Positions 53,008 through 63,785 are shown, counted from the stretch's first letter. The stretch: DNA of 64,000 bases from Zhenhengia yiwuensis (GCF_014384995.1 NZ_JACRSY010000016.1:1-64000), one strand, 5' to 3'. The notes: a model not told the origin generated them from the letters alone. Made by a program: numbers and translations.

Positions 53008-53973
53008 ATGTATGGAGTAAAACTTTTAGGAGTGGGAAAGGCAGTGCCTAAGTATTGTATGACTAATGAGGATATGTCAAAGGTTGTAGATACGTCAGAT
53101 GAATGGATTACATCTAGAACAGGCATTAGCCAAAGATATCTTTCAACGGGCGAAAGTACGACTGATCTTGCAGTCACTGCAGCAAAAGAAGCTCTTGAAA
53201 GAGCCAATATAAACGCTTCAGATATTGATCTTATTATAGTAGCAACTATTACACCTGATTATGTTATGCCAAGTGTAGCTTGTAGAGTACAGGCAGCTAT
53301 AGGGGCTGGACATGCTACAGCTTTTGATATAGCAGCTGCGTGTAGCGGATTTTTATATGGAGCTAAAATTGGAACAGATGCTATTAAGGCAGGTTCAGCA
53401 ACTAATGTGCTTGTTATAGGAGCTGAAGTGCTTAGTAAGACTGTAGACTGGACAGATAGAGGAACATGTGTGTTGTTTGGAGATGGAGCGGGTGCTGCAA
53501 TTTTTTCTAAACATCATAAAAATCACATAATTAATATCTATACTGAGAGTAATGGTGCGGGCGGCCATGTGCTGACCTTACCTGGGACAAGTCTTAAAAA
53601 TTGTGTAGTTCAAGAAGAACCTCGCTCACCTTATATGTACATGGATGGTAGGGCAGTTTATAAGTTTGCAACAACTGTTGTACCAACAAGTATAGAGAAA
53701 GTATTAGAAGGTACCTCATATGCATTAGAAGATATCCGCTATTTTATTTTACATCAAGCGAATTCTAGAATTATGGATAGTGTAGCTAAAAAATTAGGTG
53801 TACCATCTGACAAGTTCTTTAAGAATTTAAATCAATATGGTAATACTTCATCTGCAAGTATTCCAATGGCACTTTATGATGCGGCACAGCAGCTAAATTC
53901 AGGAGATGCCATTGTGCTTAGTGGGTTTGGTGGTGGACTTACATGGGGCAGTATGCTCCTTACATGGGATTAG
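53008..53973 (+). CDS. fabH: 3-oxoacyl-ACP synthase III
   Basis: 321 residues. Catalytic Cys in AAACSGF (~112), His in LHQANSRI (~250) and Asn in NTSSAS (~280), the C-H-N triad of KAS III. It joins acetyl-CoA (or a branched starter) to malonyl-ACP to begin each chain. AAAGGAGTGATACAGCC precedes the ATG. Confidence 0.97.
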   Translation: MYGVKLLGVGKAVPKYCMTNEDMSKVVDTSDEWITSRTGISQRYLSTGESTTDLAVTAAKEALERANINASDIDLIIVATITPDYVMPSVACRVQAAIGAGHATAFDIAAACSGFLYGAKIGTDAIKAGSATNVLVIGAEVLSKTVDWTDRGTCVLFGDGAGAAIFSKHHKNHIINIYTESNGAGGHVLTLPGTSLKNCVVQEEPRSPYMYMDGRAVYKFATTVVPTSIEKVLEGTSYALEDIRYFILHQANSRIMDSVAKKLGVPSDKFFKNLNQYGNTSSASIPMALYDAAQQLNSGDAIVLSGFGGGLTWGSMLLTWD

Positions 53974-54042
53974 TTCCTATTAGGCCTTAGGGCTTTAAGG
54001 ATATATAAATTATTAAACATTAAACTTTAGGAGGATTTGAAA

Positions 54043-54270
54043 ATGGTATTAGAAAAATTACAAGAAATCGTAGCAGACAAATTAGGAGTAGACGCTTCAG
54101 AAGTAGTTGAAACAGCACGTTTCAAAGAAGATTTAGAAGCAGATTCATTAGACTTATTTGAAGTTGTTATGGCTCTTGAAGATGAATTTGGTGTATCTAT
54201 TTCAAACGAAGATGTTGAAGGTATTAAAACAGTAGGTGATGCTGTTAACTACATCACAGAAAGACAATAA
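54043..54270 (+). CDS. acpP: Acyl carrier protein
   Basis: 75 residues. The phosphopantetheine-bearing serine lies in ADSLDLFE (S35). It is acidic and helical as usual. TTAGGAGGATTTGAAA precedes ATG 54043. It carries the growing acyl chain for all enzymes in this operon. Confidence 0.97.
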   Translation: MVLEKLQEIVADKLGVDASEVVETARFKEDLEADSLDLFEVVMALEDEFGVSISNEDVEGIKTVGDAVNYITERQ

Positions 54271-54306
54271 AGAGTTGTTAAGCAGATTAAATAAGGAGAT
54301 TGAAGT

Positions 54307-55233
54307 ATGAACAAGATATGCGATATGTTAAACATTCAATATCCTATTTTCCAAGGTGCCATGGCATGGATCGCTGACCATGCCATAGCAGCTGCTGTAT
54401 CAGAGGCAGGGGGATTAGGGATTATTGCAGCAGGTAATGCACCCGCTGACTGGCTTAGAGCAGAGATTAGAGCTTTAAAAGAGATTACAAGCAAACCATT
54501 TGGAGTAAATATTATGCTCCTTAGCCCACATGCTGAAGATGTTGCTAAAGTTGTAGTAGAAGAAGGTGTAACAATCGTTACTACAGGTGCAGGCGATCCT
54601 AGTAAATACATGAATATGTGGAAAGAAGCAGGTATTAAAGTTATTCCAGTTGTGCCATCAGTAGCCCTTGCAAGAAGAATGGAAAAACAAGGTGCAGATG
54701 CAGTTGTAGTTGAAGGCTGTGAAGCAGGTGGGCATATTGGTGAACTTACAACTATGGTACTTACACCACAAGTTGTAGATGCAGTAAATATTCCAGTTAT
54801 TGCAGCAGGCGGTATTGCAGATCATAGAGGGTTTGCAGCAGCTATGATGCTTGGAGCAGACGCTGTTCAAATTGGAACAAGATTCTTAGTAGCTAAAGAA
54901 TGTACAGTACATGAAAACTACAAACAACGTGTACTTAAAGCAAGTGATATTGATACTGTAGTAACAGGAAGAAGTACAGGACATCCAGTAAGAGCACTTA
55001 GAAACAAGCTTTCAAGAGAGTTTGCTAAACGTGAAAAAGAAGGTGCAAGTGTAGAAGAACTTGAAGCATTAGGTGCAGGTGGATTAAGACTTGCTGTAGT
55101 TGAAGGTGACGTGATTAACGGAACTGTTATGTCAGGTCAAATTGCTGGTATGATTAAACAAGAACAAACAGCAAAAGAAATGATTGAAGAAATCATGACA
55201 GAAGGCAACAGAGTATTAGCGCAGATAGGTTAA
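54307..55233 (+). CDS. fabK: Enoyl-ACP reductase II (FMN-dependent)
   Basis: 308-residue TIM-barrel flavoprotein of the FabK/nitronate monooxygenase type: YPIFQGAMAWIADHAIAAA at the start, EGCEAGGHIG (~138-147, flavin and substrate) and PVIAAGGIAD. Its position in the fab operon distinguishes it from nitronate monooxygenases. It performs the last reduction of each cycle; FabK enzymes are not blocked by triclosan, unlike FabI. No fabI is visible in the window. AATAAGGAGATTG precedes the start. Confidence 0.94.
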   Translation: MNKICDMLNIQYPIFQGAMAWIADHAIAAAVSEAGGLGIIAAGNAPADWLRAEIRALKEITSKPFGVNIMLLSPHAEDVAKVVVEEGVTIVTTGAGDPSKYMNMWKEAGIKVIPVVPSVALARRMEKQGADAVVVEGCEAGGHIGELTTMVLTPQVVDAVNIPVIAAGGIADHRGFAAAMMLGADAVQIGTRFLVAKECTVHENYKQRVLKASDIDTVVTGRSTGHPVRALRNKLSREFAKREKEGASVEELEALGAGGLRLAVVEGDVINGTVMSGQIAGMIKQEQTAKEMIEEIMTEGNRVLAQIG

Positions 55234-55292
55234 TAGAAAAAATACTTTGAATTTAAAACTTTGAAAATCAAACTAGAGGTAGGGTGGTAAAA

Positions 55293-56234
55293 ATGAAAAT
55301 CGCATTCTTATTTTCAGGTCAAGGTGTGCAGTACGCAGGTATGGGTAAAAATTTATACGAACATTATACAGAGAGCAAAGAAGCTTTCGACTGTGCTTCA
55401 GACATATTAGATTGGGATATTAAAGAAGTATGTTTTGAAGACAAAAACGCACTTATTAATCAAACACGTTATACGCAAGCTGCACTTTTTACCACAAGTA
55501 TTGCTGCCTTTAATGCTGCAAAGACACAAGGTATTGTGCCTTCAGCGGTACTAGGATTTAGCTTAGGAGAATACAGCGCTTTAGTAGCAAGCGGAGCGTT
55601 GAACTTTGAACAAGCACTTAAACTTGTAGATAAGAGAGCCTTTTATATGGATGAATGTGCCAAAGAAAGAGATGGAGGTATGGCAGCTGTTATTGGACTT
55701 CAAAAAGAAATGATTGATGAAGTATGTCAATGTATTCAAAATGAAGGATTGGAACTAGTAGTAGCAAATGATAACTGCCCAGGTCAAGTAGTTATCTCAG
55801 GTGAAAAGACAGCAATTGAAAAGGCTACCCCACTTTTAAAAGAAAGAGGTGCAAGGCGCATCATGCCGCTTAATGTAAGTGGAGCGTTCCATAGTCCACT
55901 TATGGAGGAAGCAGCAAAGAACTTAAAAGAAGAACTTATACACTTTAACTTTAATGAAGTTACAACACCTATTATCAGTAATGTTACAGCTTCTTATATG
56001 AATAAAGATGAAGTGATTGAAAATATTCCACTTCAAATCGTAAAAGGTGTACGTTTTAGAGAAAGTATTGAAAAACTTATTGAAGAAGGGTTTGATACTT
56101 TTATTGAGATTGGTGTTAAGAAAACACTTTGTAATTTTGTAAGCAAAATTTCATCGGATGTTAAAGTGCTTAATATAGAAGATGAAGCATCATTACAAAA
56201 TGTATTGGAATTTTTAGGAGGCAAGCAATGTTAA
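55293..56234 (+). CDS. fabD: Malonyl-CoA:ACP transacylase
   Basis: 313 residues. The nucleophile lies in LGFSLGEYSALV (~S89), with FLFSGQGVQYAGMG at the start and GAFHSPLM with the catalytic histidine. It moves malonyl from CoA to ACP. ATG 55293 is preferred over GTG 55284, given the GGTAGGGTGG upstream. Its end overlaps the fabG start by seven bases. Confidence 0.96.
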   Translation: MKIAFLFSGQGVQYAGMGKNLYEHYTESKEAFDCASDILDWDIKEVCFEDKNALINQTRYTQAALFTTSIAAFNAAKTQGIVPSAVLGFSLGEYSALVASGALNFEQALKLVDKRAFYMDECAKERDGGMAAVIGLQKEMIDEVCQCIQNEGLELVVANDNCPGQVVISGEKTAIEKATPLLKERGARRIMPLNVSGAFHSPLMEEAAKNLKEELIHFNFNEVTTPIISNVTASYMNKDEVIENIPLQIVKGVRFRESIEKLIEEGFDTFIEIGVKKTLCNFVSKISSDVKVLNIEDEASLQNVLEFLGGKQC

Positions 56235-56971
56235 AAGATAAAGTAGCAGTTATTACAGGTAGTAGTAGCGGGATTGGTAAAGAAATTGCACATACATTTG
56301 CAAAGAATGGTGCCAAAGTTGTAGTAAACTATCCATTTGAAAGATCAGCTGCTGAGGCAGAAGCTGTAGTAGAAGAAATCAAATCAAATGGTGGTGAGGC
56401 GATAGCTGTTATGGCAGACGTTTCAAACTTTGAACAAGCAAAAGAGCTTATGAAAATAGCAGTAGATACATTTGGGGCGTTAGATATTCTTGTAAACAAT
56501 GCGGGGATTACAAGAGATATGCTTCTTCTAAGAATGACAGAAGAGGAATTTGATAACGTTATCAATATCAACTTAAAAGGTGTATTTAACTGCATGAAAC
56601 ATGCAACACGTATCATGATGAAAAAAGGCGGAAGCATTATCAATATGTCTTCTGTAGTAGGACTTCATGGTAACATTGGTCAATGTAATTACTCAGCATC
56701 TAAAGCAGGTGTAGTAGGTATGACAAAATCAGCGGCAAAAGAATTTGCGTCTAAAAGCCTACGTGTAAATGCTATCGCACCAGGATTCATTGTATCTAAT
56801 ATGACAGATAAACTTCCAGAAGCAATTAAAGAAAATACACTTAAAGGTATACCGCTTAATCGCTTTGGAAATGTCCAAGAAGTAGCAAATGTAGCATTAT
56901 TCTTAGCAAGTGATTTATCAAGTTATGTAACAGGCGAAGTCATCAAAGTTGATGGCGGCATGGCTATGTAA
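56228..56971 (+). CDS. fabG: 3-oxoacyl-ACP reductase
   Basis: 247-residue short-chain dehydrogenase: NADPH motif TGSSSGIGKEIA (~10-21), NNAG, and the catalytic YSASKAG with a serine before it (MSSVVG). It reduces 3-ketoacyl-ACP. Start ATG overlaps the fabD stop; TTTAGGAGGCAAGC serves as the ribosome site. Confidence 0.97.
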   Translation: MLKDKVAVITGSSSGIGKEIAHTFAKNGAKVVVNYPFERSAAEAEAVVEEIKSNGGEAIAVMADVSNFEQAKELMKIAVDTFGALDILVNNAGITRDMLLLRMTEEEFDNVININLKGVFNCMKHATRIMMKKGGSIINMSSVVGLHGNIGQCNYSASKAGVVGMTKSAAKEFASKSLRVNAIAPGFIVSNMTDKLPEAIKENTLKGIPLNRFGNVQEVANVALFLASDLSSYVTGEVIKVDGGMAM

Positions 56972-56991
56972 TTTTAATGAGGAGGAAAACC

Positions 56992-58236
56992 ATGCAAAAT
57001 AGAGTTGTTATTACAGGTATTGGAGTTGTATCACCGCTAGGTAACACAAAAGAGGAGTTTTGGAACAACCTTAAAGAAGGTGTATGCGGTATTAATCGTA
57101 TTAGCAAATTTGAATTAACAGAAGGTTATGATGTTACACTTGCGGCTGAGGTAAAAGACTTTGATGCAAGTAAATATATAGAAAAAAGAGAAGTACGTAG
57201 ATTAGATCTTTTCTCTCAATATGCTATTTATGCAGCAAAAGAAGCTCTGCAAGATGCAGGCATTGATATGGCAGAAGAAGATGCTACAAAGGTAGGCGTT
57301 ATCGTAGGTTCAGGTATTGGTGGTCTTGGCACTATTGAATCAGGAATGAAGACACTTTTGGAAAGAGGACCAAAACGTGTTTCTCCGTTATTTATTCCTA
57401 TGGTTATTTCTAATATGGGAGCCGGTAATGTAGCTATTTATACAGGAGCAAAAGGTATTTGCACAAGTATGGTGACAGCATGTGCTACAGGTACCCATTG
57501 TATTGGGGAAGCATACCGTGCGCTTCAAAAAGGAACCAATAATGTCATTTTAGCAGGTGGTGCTGAAGCATCTATTACACCTATGGGTATCGCATCCTTC
57601 CAATCACTTACTGCATTATCTAAGTCAGAGGATCCGAAACGTGCCTCTATCCCATTTGATAAAGAAAGAAATGGGTTTGTTATGGGTGAAGGAGCAGGAA
57701 TCGTTGTAATGGAAACATTAGAGCATGCTTTAAATAGAGGTGCAAATATTTTAGCTGAAGTAGTAGGTTATGGTGCTACAGGCGATGCTTATCACATTAC
57801 TTCGCCAGATCCAGAAGGTGAGGGTGCTGCAAGAGCTATGGCAGAGGCTATTAATGAAGCGGGTATTACACCAGATGCTGTAGGTTACATCAATGCACAT
57901 GGAACAAGTACAGAGTATAATGATAAATTTGAAACACTAGCTATTAAAAAAGTGTTTGGTGAGGATACAAAAGTAGCAATAAGTTCTACAAAATCTATGA
58001 CAGGACACCTTTTAGGTGCTGCTGGTGCGGTAGAAGTCATTGCCATTGCTAAAGCGTTAGAGGAAGGCTTTATTCCGCCAACTATTGGATATGAAGTACC
58101 AGATGAAGAGTGTGACCTTGATTATGTACCCAATATAGGGAGGGTAGCAGAACTTGAATATGCACTCAGCAACTCACTCGGATTTGGAGGTCATAACGGA
58201 ACAATTCTTCTTAAAAAGTGGAAAGGGGAAGTATAA
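56992..58236 (+). CDS. fabF: 3-oxoacyl-ACP synthase II
   Basis: 414 residues. Catalytic Cys in TACATGTH, and histidines in NAHGTSTEYND and TGHLLGAAGA, the C-H-H set of KAS II. It elongates acyl-ACP with malonyl-ACP. GAGGAGG upstream decides ATG 56992 over the ATG at 56977. Its TAA overlaps the accB ATG. Confidence 0.97.
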   Translation: MQNRVVITGIGVVSPLGNTKEEFWNNLKEGVCGINRISKFELTEGYDVTLAAEVKDFDASKYIEKREVRRLDLFSQYAIYAAKEALQDAGIDMAEEDATKVGVIVGSGIGGLGTIESGMKTLLERGPKRVSPLFIPMVISNMGAGNVAIYTGAKGICTSMVTACATGTHCIGEAYRALQKGTNNVILAGGAEASITPMGIASFQSLTALSKSEDPKRASIPFDKERNGFVMGEGAGIVVMETLEHALNRGANILAEVVGYGATGDAYHITSPDPEGEGAARAMAEAINEAGITPDAVGYINAHGTSTEYNDKFETLAIKKVFGEDTKVAISSTKSMTGHLLGAAGAVEVIAIAKALEEGFIPPTIGYEVPDEECDLDYVPNIGRVAELEYALSNSLGFGGHNGTILLKKWKGEV

Positions 58237-58679
58237 TGGATATTAAACTTGTTAAAGAGCTTATGAATGAATTTAAAGACTCAGATCTTACAAAAGTTAA
58301 GCTTAAAAACGATGAGTTTGAAATTGAAATTGAACGTACGGCACAAGTAGTGCCTATGGCAACACCAAGTGTAGCACCAACCACGCAGCAAGTAGCAACC
58401 ACGCAGATTAATATTGAGACTCCAGCAGAGGTTAAGTCCGAAGATGGTTATGAAGTAAAAGCGCCTATGGTAGGGACCTTCTATTCTTCAAGTGCACCTG
58501 ATAAGCCTGAGTTTGTAACAGTAGGCTCTAAGGTGAAAAAAGGAGATACTATCTGCATTATTGAAGCCATGAAACTTATGAATGAAGTAGAAGCAGATAG
58601 AGATGGTGAGATTGTAGAAATTTTAGTAGAAAATGAAGAGATGGTTGAGTTTGACCAACCACTATTTATCATTAGATAA
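58236..58679 (+). CDS. accB: Acetyl-CoA carboxylase biotin carboxyl carrier protein
   Basis: 147 residues. A T/Q/P-rich linker (~40-70) leads to the biotinyl domain with the biotinylated lysine in [11 protein letters not shown] (~112). It swings biotin between AccC and AccAD. The start overlaps the fabF stop. Confidence 0.96.
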   Translation: MDIKLVKELMNEFKDSDLTKVKLKNDEFEIEIERTAQVVPMATPSVAPTTQQVATTQINIETPAEVKSEDGYEVKAPMVGTFYSSSAPDKPEFVTVGSKVKKGDTICIIEAMKLMNEVEADRDGEIVEILVENEEMVEFDQPLFIIR

Positions 58680-58690
58680 GGAGAGGTGAC

Positions 58691-59113
58691 ATGTTAAACA
58701 CACAACAAATTATGGAAATCATCCCTCATAGATATCCATTTTTATTAGTAGATAAAGCTGAAATTCATGAAGATGGTAGGGGGGCTACGGGGTATAAGAA
58801 TGTAACGATGAATGAACCATTTTTCCAGGGGCATTTTCCAGGTCTTCCTGTAATGCCAGGTGTTCTTATTATAGAAGCGCTTGCGCAAGTGGGTGCGATT
58901 GCTATTCTTTCACAAGAAGAATTTAAAGGAAAAGTAGCTTTCTTTGGTGGTATTAAAGAAGCACGCTTTAAAGAGAAAGTTGTTCCAGGTGATACTTTAA
59001 AGCTGGAGTGTAAACTTGTTAAACAAAGAGGACCTATTGGAATTGGAGAAGCAGTAGCAACTGTAGATGGAAAAGTAGTAGCAAAAGCAGAATTAACATT
59101 TGCTATAGGCTAG
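58691..59113 (+). CDS. fabZ: 3-hydroxyacyl-ACP dehydratase
   Basis: 140-residue hot-dog protein: [11 protein letters not shown], the catalytic histidine in [15 protein letters not shown] (~50) and the glutamate in [11 protein letters not shown]. It removes water from 3-hydroxyacyl-ACP. AAGGAGAGGTGAC precedes the ATG. Confidence 0.97.
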   Translation: MLNTQQIMEIIPHRYPFLLVDKAEIHEDGRGATGYKNVTMNEPFFQGHFPGLPVMPGVLIIEALAQVGAIAILSQEEFKGKVAFFGGIKEARFKEKVVPGDTLKLECKLVKQRGPIGIGEAVATVDGKVVAKAELTFAIG

Positions 59114-59121
59114 GAGGTATC

Positions 59122-60483
59122 ATGGTGATAAGCAAAGTATTAGTTGCTAACAGAGGTGAGATTGCTGTACGTATTATTAGAGCATGTCGTGAGATGAATA
59201 TTGAGACAGTAGCCATTTACTCAACAGCAGATAAAGATTCACTTCATGTGAAGTTAGCAGATGAAGCTGTATGTATCGGTAAACCTTTGCCAAGAGATAG
59301 TTACTTAAATATAGAGAGCATTATTACAGCGGCAGTTTTAACTGGGGCAGATGCTATCCATCCTGGTTTTGGATTCTTATCGGAGAATGCTAAATTTGCC
59401 CGTATATGTCGTGAATGCAATATTAAGTTCATTGGACCAACACCAGAAATGATTGAACTTATGGGAGATAAAGCACGTGCACGTCAAATGATGATTGAAG
59501 CAGATGTGCCTGTTGTACCTGGTTCGGAGGGCACTATAGATACTGCCCAAGATGCAAGAGTGCTTGCTAAATGTATTGGTTATCCTGTTATTTTAAAAGC
59601 AGTAGCAGGTGGCGGTGGACGTGGTATGCGTATTGTATGGAATGAATCCGAAATTGAAATGGCTTTTAATACAGCAAGGAATGAGGCACTTTCAGCTTTT
59701 GGTGATGGAAGTATGTATTTAGAAAAATATATTGTAGAACCAAGACATATTGAGTTTCAGATTTTAGGTGATGCTTATGGTAATGTTGTACATCTAGGCG
59801 AAAGAGACTGCTCACTTCAAAGAAGACATCAGAAGGTCATTGAGGAAGCACCATCACCTTGCATATCACCAGCACTTCGTAAGAAGATGGGTGAAGCAGC
59901 CATAAGAGCAGCAAAAGCTGTAAAATATGAAAATGCAGGTACAATAGAGTTTATTTTAGATAAAGATAGAAACTTCTTCTTTATTGAGATGAACACACGT
60001 ATTCAGGTAGAACATCCTGTTACAGAAATGATTACAGGTATAGATTTAATACGTGAACAAATTAGAATTGCATCAGGGGAACGCTTACAGTTTACTAATA
60101 AAGATATCCAGATTAAAGGTCATGCTATTGAATGTCGTATTAATGCAGAGAATCCTAAACTTAACTTTAGACCTTGTGCAGGTAAAATTGTAGAGCTTCA
60201 TTTACCAGGCGGTAGAGGTGTACGTGTAGATACAGCTATTTATCCAGGATATAGTGTACCACCGACGTATGATTCTATGCTGGCAAAGATTATTGCTTAT
60301 GGAGATACACGCGAGGAAGCACTTAGTATTATGAGGCGTGCGCTTGCTGAAGCTGTTATAGAAGGCATTGATACCAATATTGATTTCCAATATGATCTTA
60401 TTCATACAGATGCATTCAATGAAGGATACTTTGACACATCTTTTATAGAAAAGAATTTAGATTCAATTTTAGGAGAGGAGTAG
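59122..60483 (+). CDS. accC: Acetyl-CoA carboxylase biotin carboxylase subunit
   Basis: 453 residues. It has the biotin carboxylase N-terminal [19 protein letters not shown], the ATP-grasp loop AGGGGRGMR (~165), and [13 protein letters not shown]. It carboxylates biotin on AccB with ATP and bicarbonate. AGGAGGTATC precedes the ATG. Confidence 0.97.
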   Translation: MVISKVLVANRGEIAVRIIRACREMNIETVAIYSTADKDSLHVKLADEAVCIGKPLPRDSYLNIESIITAAVLTGADAIHPGFGFLSENAKFARICRECNIKFIGPTPEMIELMGDKARARQMMIEADVPVVPGSEGTIDTAQDARVLAKCIGYPVILKAVAGGGGRGMRIVWNESEIEMAFNTARNEALSAFGDGSMYLEKYIVEPRHIEFQILGDAYGNVVHLGERDCSLQRRHQKVIEEAPSPCISPALRKKMGEAAIRAAKAVKYENAGTIEFILDKDRNFFFIEMNTRIQVEHPVTEMITGIDLIREQIRIASGERLQFTNKDIQIKGHAIECRINAENPKLNFRPCAGKIVELHLPGGRGVRVDTAIYPGYSVPPTYDSMLAKIIAYGDTREEALSIMRRALAEAVIEGIDTNIDFQYDLIHTDAFNEGYFDTSFIEKNLDSILGEE

Positions 60484-60487
60484 TCGT

Positions 60488-61354
60488 ATGTTAAGTGCAT
60501 TAATAGGTAGACAAAAAAAATATGCTCAGACTAAAACTACTCAGTCTAAACCTGAAGTTCCAAAAGGAATGTATACAAAGTGCCCACACTGTAAGAAGAA
60601 TATTTATGTCATAGACTTAATTGCTAATATTGGTGTGTGCACTTACTGTAATGGACATCTTCCTATTTCTCCAAGTGCTAGAATCAGTAAACTTATCGAT
60701 TTAGATAGCTTTGAGGAATTTGATAAAGAAATGAAAAGTGCCAATCCGCTTGAATTTGAGGGTTATGAAGATAAGATAGAAACTACGATGAAAAAGGTTG
60801 AGCAAAATGAAGCAGTTATAACAGGTAAGGGGAGAATAGGTGGTATTGAAACGGTCCTTGCTGTTATGGATAGTAGGTTCATTATGGGAAGTATGGGATC
60901 AGTAGTAGGAGAGAAGATTACGCGCGCTATTGAGTATGCTACAGCGCATGAACTCCCTATTATTATCTTTTCTGCTTCTGGTGGTGCGAGGATGCAGGAG
61001 GGGATTATATCCCTTATGCAGATGGCTAAAACAAGTGCTGCACTTGCAAGACATGATGAAAAAGGTTTACTTTATATCAGTGTCTTAACGAATCCTACAA
61101 CAGGTGGGGTTACAGCAAGTTTTGCTATGCTAGGTGACATTATTATTGCAGAACCTAATGCACTTATTGGCTTTGCTGGCCCACGTGTAATCGAGCAGAC
61201 TATTCGCCAGAAGCTTCCTCAAGGATTTCAACGTTCAGAGTTTTTACTTGAACATGGTATGATTGATTGTATTGTAGAACGTAAAGATATGAGAGATAGC
61301 CTCTATAAACTCCTTAAATTCCATGCAAAGGAGGGACAAGATGGAGAATACTAA
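60488..61354 (+). CDS. accD: Acetyl-CoA carboxylase carboxyltransferase beta subunit
   Basis: 288 residues. The N-terminal zinc ribbon has CPHC (~33-36) and CTYC (~52-55), followed by the crotonase-fold carboxyltransferase ([11 protein letters not shown]). It pairs with AccA to transfer carboxyl from biotin to acetyl-CoA. Its last 14 bases overlap accA. Confidence 0.97.
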   Translation: MLSALIGRQKKYAQTKTTQSKPEVPKGMYTKCPHCKKNIYVIDLIANIGVCTYCNGHLPISPSARISKLIDLDSFEEFDKEMKSANPLEFEGYEDKIETTMKKVEQNEAVITGKGRIGGIETVLAVMDSRFIMGSMGSVVGEKITRAIEYATAHELPIIIFSASGGARMQEGIISLMQMAKTSAALARHDEKGLLYISVLTNPTTGGVTASFAMLGDIIIAEPNALIGFAGPRVIEQTIRQKLPQGFQRSEFLLEHGMIDCIVERKDMRDSLYKLLKFHAKEGQDGEY

Positions 61355-62279
61355 AAAACTAGAACATCTTAGACGTATGATTGATGAATTGGCTTCTTTA
61401 GAAGAAAACTTGGAGATTAATCAAGAAATTAAACGTCTTCAGTCTATTGCAGCAAAATTGGAAAGAGAGATTGCTGAAAATTATTCAGCGTGGGATAAAG
61501 TACAAATTGCACGTATGATAGATCGTCCTAGAGGATCTTTCTATATTCAGGAAATGGTCACAGATTTCATAGAGCTTCATGGTGATCGTAACTTTAAAGA
61601 TGACAAAGCGATTATTGGTGGTATTGGAAAAATTGGTAATCATGTAGTCACCATTATTGCTCAGAATAAAGGAAAGTCAGCAAAAGAAAATGTAGAGCGT
61701 AACTTTGGTATGCCTCATCCAGAAGGGTATCGTAAGGCACTACGCCTTATGCAACAGGCACAGAAGTTTGGGAGGCCGATAGTATGTCTCATTGACACAC
61801 CAGGTGCTTACTGTGGCCTTGGAGCAGAGGAACGTGGACAAGGAGAGGCTATTGCACGTAATCTTATGGAGATGGCTAGATTGAAAACACCTATTATTGC
61901 AGGAATTATAGGTGAAGGTGGTAGTGGTGGTGCTTTAGCACTTGGTGTAGCTGATAAAGTATTTATGCAGGAGAATACTACTTATTCTATTCTTTCACCA
62001 GAAGGTTTTGCGAGTATTTTATGGAAAGATAGTGCAAAGGCAAAAGAGGCTGCAGAAATTATGAGGATTACAGCTTCAGACCTTCTTGAAAATCATATTA
62101 TTGATGATATTGTAACTGAACCTTTAGGAGGTGCACATAAAGATCCATTTAGTGCAGCTCAGTTACTTAAGACGTATATCATAGAAAAGCTAGATGAGTT
62201 AGGTGCTATGAGTACAGATGTATTAGTCAATAAACGCTATGAGCGCTTTAGAAAATATGGAAGTTTTTACGAAAATTAA
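61341..62279 (+). CDS. accA: Acetyl-CoA carboxylase carboxyltransferase alpha subunit
   Basis: 312 residues. [36 protein letters not shown] and [13 protein letters not shown] are typical. It starts inside the end of accD with GGAGGGACAAG, implying coupled translation and an equal ratio. It is the last gene of the operon. Confidence 0.97.
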   Translation: MENTKKLEHLRRMIDELASLEENLEINQEIKRLQSIAAKLEREIAENYSAWDKVQIARMIDRPRGSFYIQEMVTDFIELHGDRNFKDDKAIIGGIGKIGNHVVTIIAQNKGKSAKENVERNFGMPHPEGYRKALRLMQQAQKFGRPIVCLIDTPGAYCGLGAEERGQGEAIARNLMEMARLKTPIIAGIIGEGGSGGALALGVADKVFMQENTTYSILSPEGFASILWKDSAKAKEAAEIMRITASDLLENHIIDDIVTEPLGGAHKDPFSAAQLLKTYIIEKLDELGAMSTDVLVNKRYERFRKYGSFYEN

Positions 62280-62284
62280 AATAA

Positions 62285-62322
62285 GAGCATCCTAATAGCT
62301 TTTGGCTATTAGGATGCTTTTG
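62285..62322 (+). terminator. Terminator of the fab-acc operon
   Basis: GCATCCTAATAGC TTTTG GCTATTAGGATGC followed by TTTTG. Confidence 0.88.
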
Positions 62323-62362
62323 TTTTGGGCATACTTAAAGTAATTATCAAAGGTAGGGTGAG

Positions 62363-63271
62363 ATGAAAATGAAAGAAAAGTATTTTGAAGGATGGTACTT
62401 TAAGTGTGCTACAGCAGATCAAACACTTGCTGTAATTGTGGGAAGTACACAAGGGATAGAACCCGTAGCTTTTATACAAGTATTAAGCTCTAAAGATTTA
62501 AAGAGTTATTATATTTCATACGATATAGAATCTTATTTTTACCGCACGGAGCCTTTTCATATCCAAATAGAAGAGAATATCTTTACATCAACTTATATGA
62601 AATTGCATATTAAAGAAGAAAATTTAATTTTAGAGGGGAAGATAGAATTTAAATCTCTTACTCCACTGTCACGCAAGTTATGGAAAAGAGGTTTGATGGG
62701 GCCATTTGCTTATTTACCTTTTATGGAATGTTACCATGATATAGTCTCTATGCAACATACGTTGCAAGGAGAAATACATTTAAATCATACGCTATATGAT
62801 TTTAACAGAGGTAAGGGATATATAGAAAGAGATTGGGGAACGAGTTTTCCAAGTAGTTATATATGGATACAATGCAACCATTTTAGACGAGAGGACTTAT
62901 CTTTTATGTTGGCTATAGCCAAGATACCTTTTTTAGGAATGTCTTTTACAGGTGTACTGTGTACATTAAGTATAAAAGGAAAAACAAGGATATTTACCAC
63001 TTATACAGGGGCATCAATACAATTTTTTAAAGATGAACCAGAGTCCCTTCTTATAACAATTAGACAAGGTAAAGAACTTATACATGTAAAGGTGGATAAA
63101 AAGGAAGGAAGTGTCTTAAAAGCACCTAATAAGGGAGCAATGTTAAGGGAAATAGATGAAGCACTTGGAAGTACTATGGAACTTAATATCTTTTATGACC
63201 ATCAACTTAGAGTCTGTGAAAAAGGCATAAATGTAGGATTTGAGAGAGTAGGTAAACTAGAAGAACTTTAA
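62363..63271 (+). CDS. Tocopherol-cyclase-like protein
   Basis: 302 residues, mostly beta by pattern. KEKYFEGWYFKC at the start and GYIERDWGTSFPSSYIWIQ (~150-168) are hallmarks of the tocopherol-cyclase-like family (lipocalin-type double barrel). Bacteria of this kind make no tocopherol, so the substrate must be different and is unknown. AGGTAGGGTGAG precedes the start. A coupled role in lipid metabolism is possible from its place after fab-acc. Confidence 0.8.
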   Translation: MKMKEKYFEGWYFKCATADQTLAVIVGSTQGIEPVAFIQVLSSKDLKSYYISYDIESYFYRTEPFHIQIEENIFTSTYMKLHIKEENLILEGKIEFKSLTPLSRKLWKRGLMGPFAYLPFMECYHDIVSMQHTLQGEIHLNHTLYDFNRGKGYIERDWGTSFPSSYIWIQCNHFRREDLSFMLAIAKIPFLGMSFTGVLCTLSIKGKTRIFTTYTGASIQFFKDEPESLLITIRQGKELIHVKVDKKEGSVLKAPNKGAMLREIDEALGSTMELNIFYDHQLRVCEKGINVGFERVGKLEEL

Positions 63272-63296
63272 TCATAAAACAAGTTAAGGAGGGCAT

Positions 63297-63329
63297 ATGA
63301 ATAAAGGTAGAGACGCGCTTAGAATTTAG
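63297..63329 (+). CDS. Possible 10-residue leader peptide
   Basis: TTAAGGAGGGCAT precedes an ATG followed by ten codons and TAG (M-N-K-G-R-D-A-L-R-I). The ribosome site is strong, but the ORF is tiny and could be chance or a decayed gene start. It lies between the cyclase-like gene and the HMA-like gene. Confidence 0.25.
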   Translation: MNKGRDALRI

Positions 63330-63355
63330 CTTTGTAAGAATTGGAGGGGGGAATT

Positions 63356-63736
63356 ATGATGAGTCTTAAAAAACAGCTTATAAAGAACTATATTAAGATG
63401 CAACTTTTGAGTAATATGCCAGGAGAATTACACATAAGAATGGCAAATTTATCTAATCTTAGTAAGGATTACGTTGAATTTGCACCATACGTTTATGATG
63501 CTATTAAACTTTTAAATGGCATAAATGATATTCAAGTGAATTTTACAACAGGGGAAGTTGTTATTCTGTATTCACAAGTATTACGGCCGGAGCAAATTAT
63601 TAGATGGATTAATATCATCATAGATACAGCTATTGATTATATGGATTTCATTGCAGCTAAGTGGGAATCAGATAGGCAGCAGGTTATTCAGACACTTAAT
63701 CAGACTTTAATAAACAAATTACAAAAAGTTTATTAG
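63356..63736 (+). CDS. HMA-like domain protein without the metal-binding CxxC
   Basis: About 126 residues. MPGELHIRMANLSNL, then a helix and LLNGINDIQVNFTTGEVVILY (~65-85) follow the ferredoxin-like beta-alpha-beta plan of HMA domains. No CxxC or other cysteine is present, so copper binding of the usual type is unlikely. The C-terminal half is a long helix. GGAGGGGGG precedes ATG 63356. The function is unknown. Confidence 0.6.
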   Translation: MMSLKKQLIKNYIKMQLLSNMPGELHIRMANLSNLSKDYVEFAPYVYDAIKLLNGINDIQVNFTTGEVVILYSQVLRPEQIIRWINIIIDTAIDYMDFIAAKWESDRQQVIQTLNQTLINKLQKVY

Positions 63737-63741
63737 AAAGC

Positions 63742-63785
63742 AATAGGTTATTATAGAAGAGGGATCCTGTCTATAATGACCTATT
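63742..63785 (+). terminator. Probable terminator hairpin
   Basis: AATAGGT(T)ATTATAGA pairs with TCTATAAT(G)ACCTATT with one mismatch. The downstream T content is weak. Confidence 0.5.
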
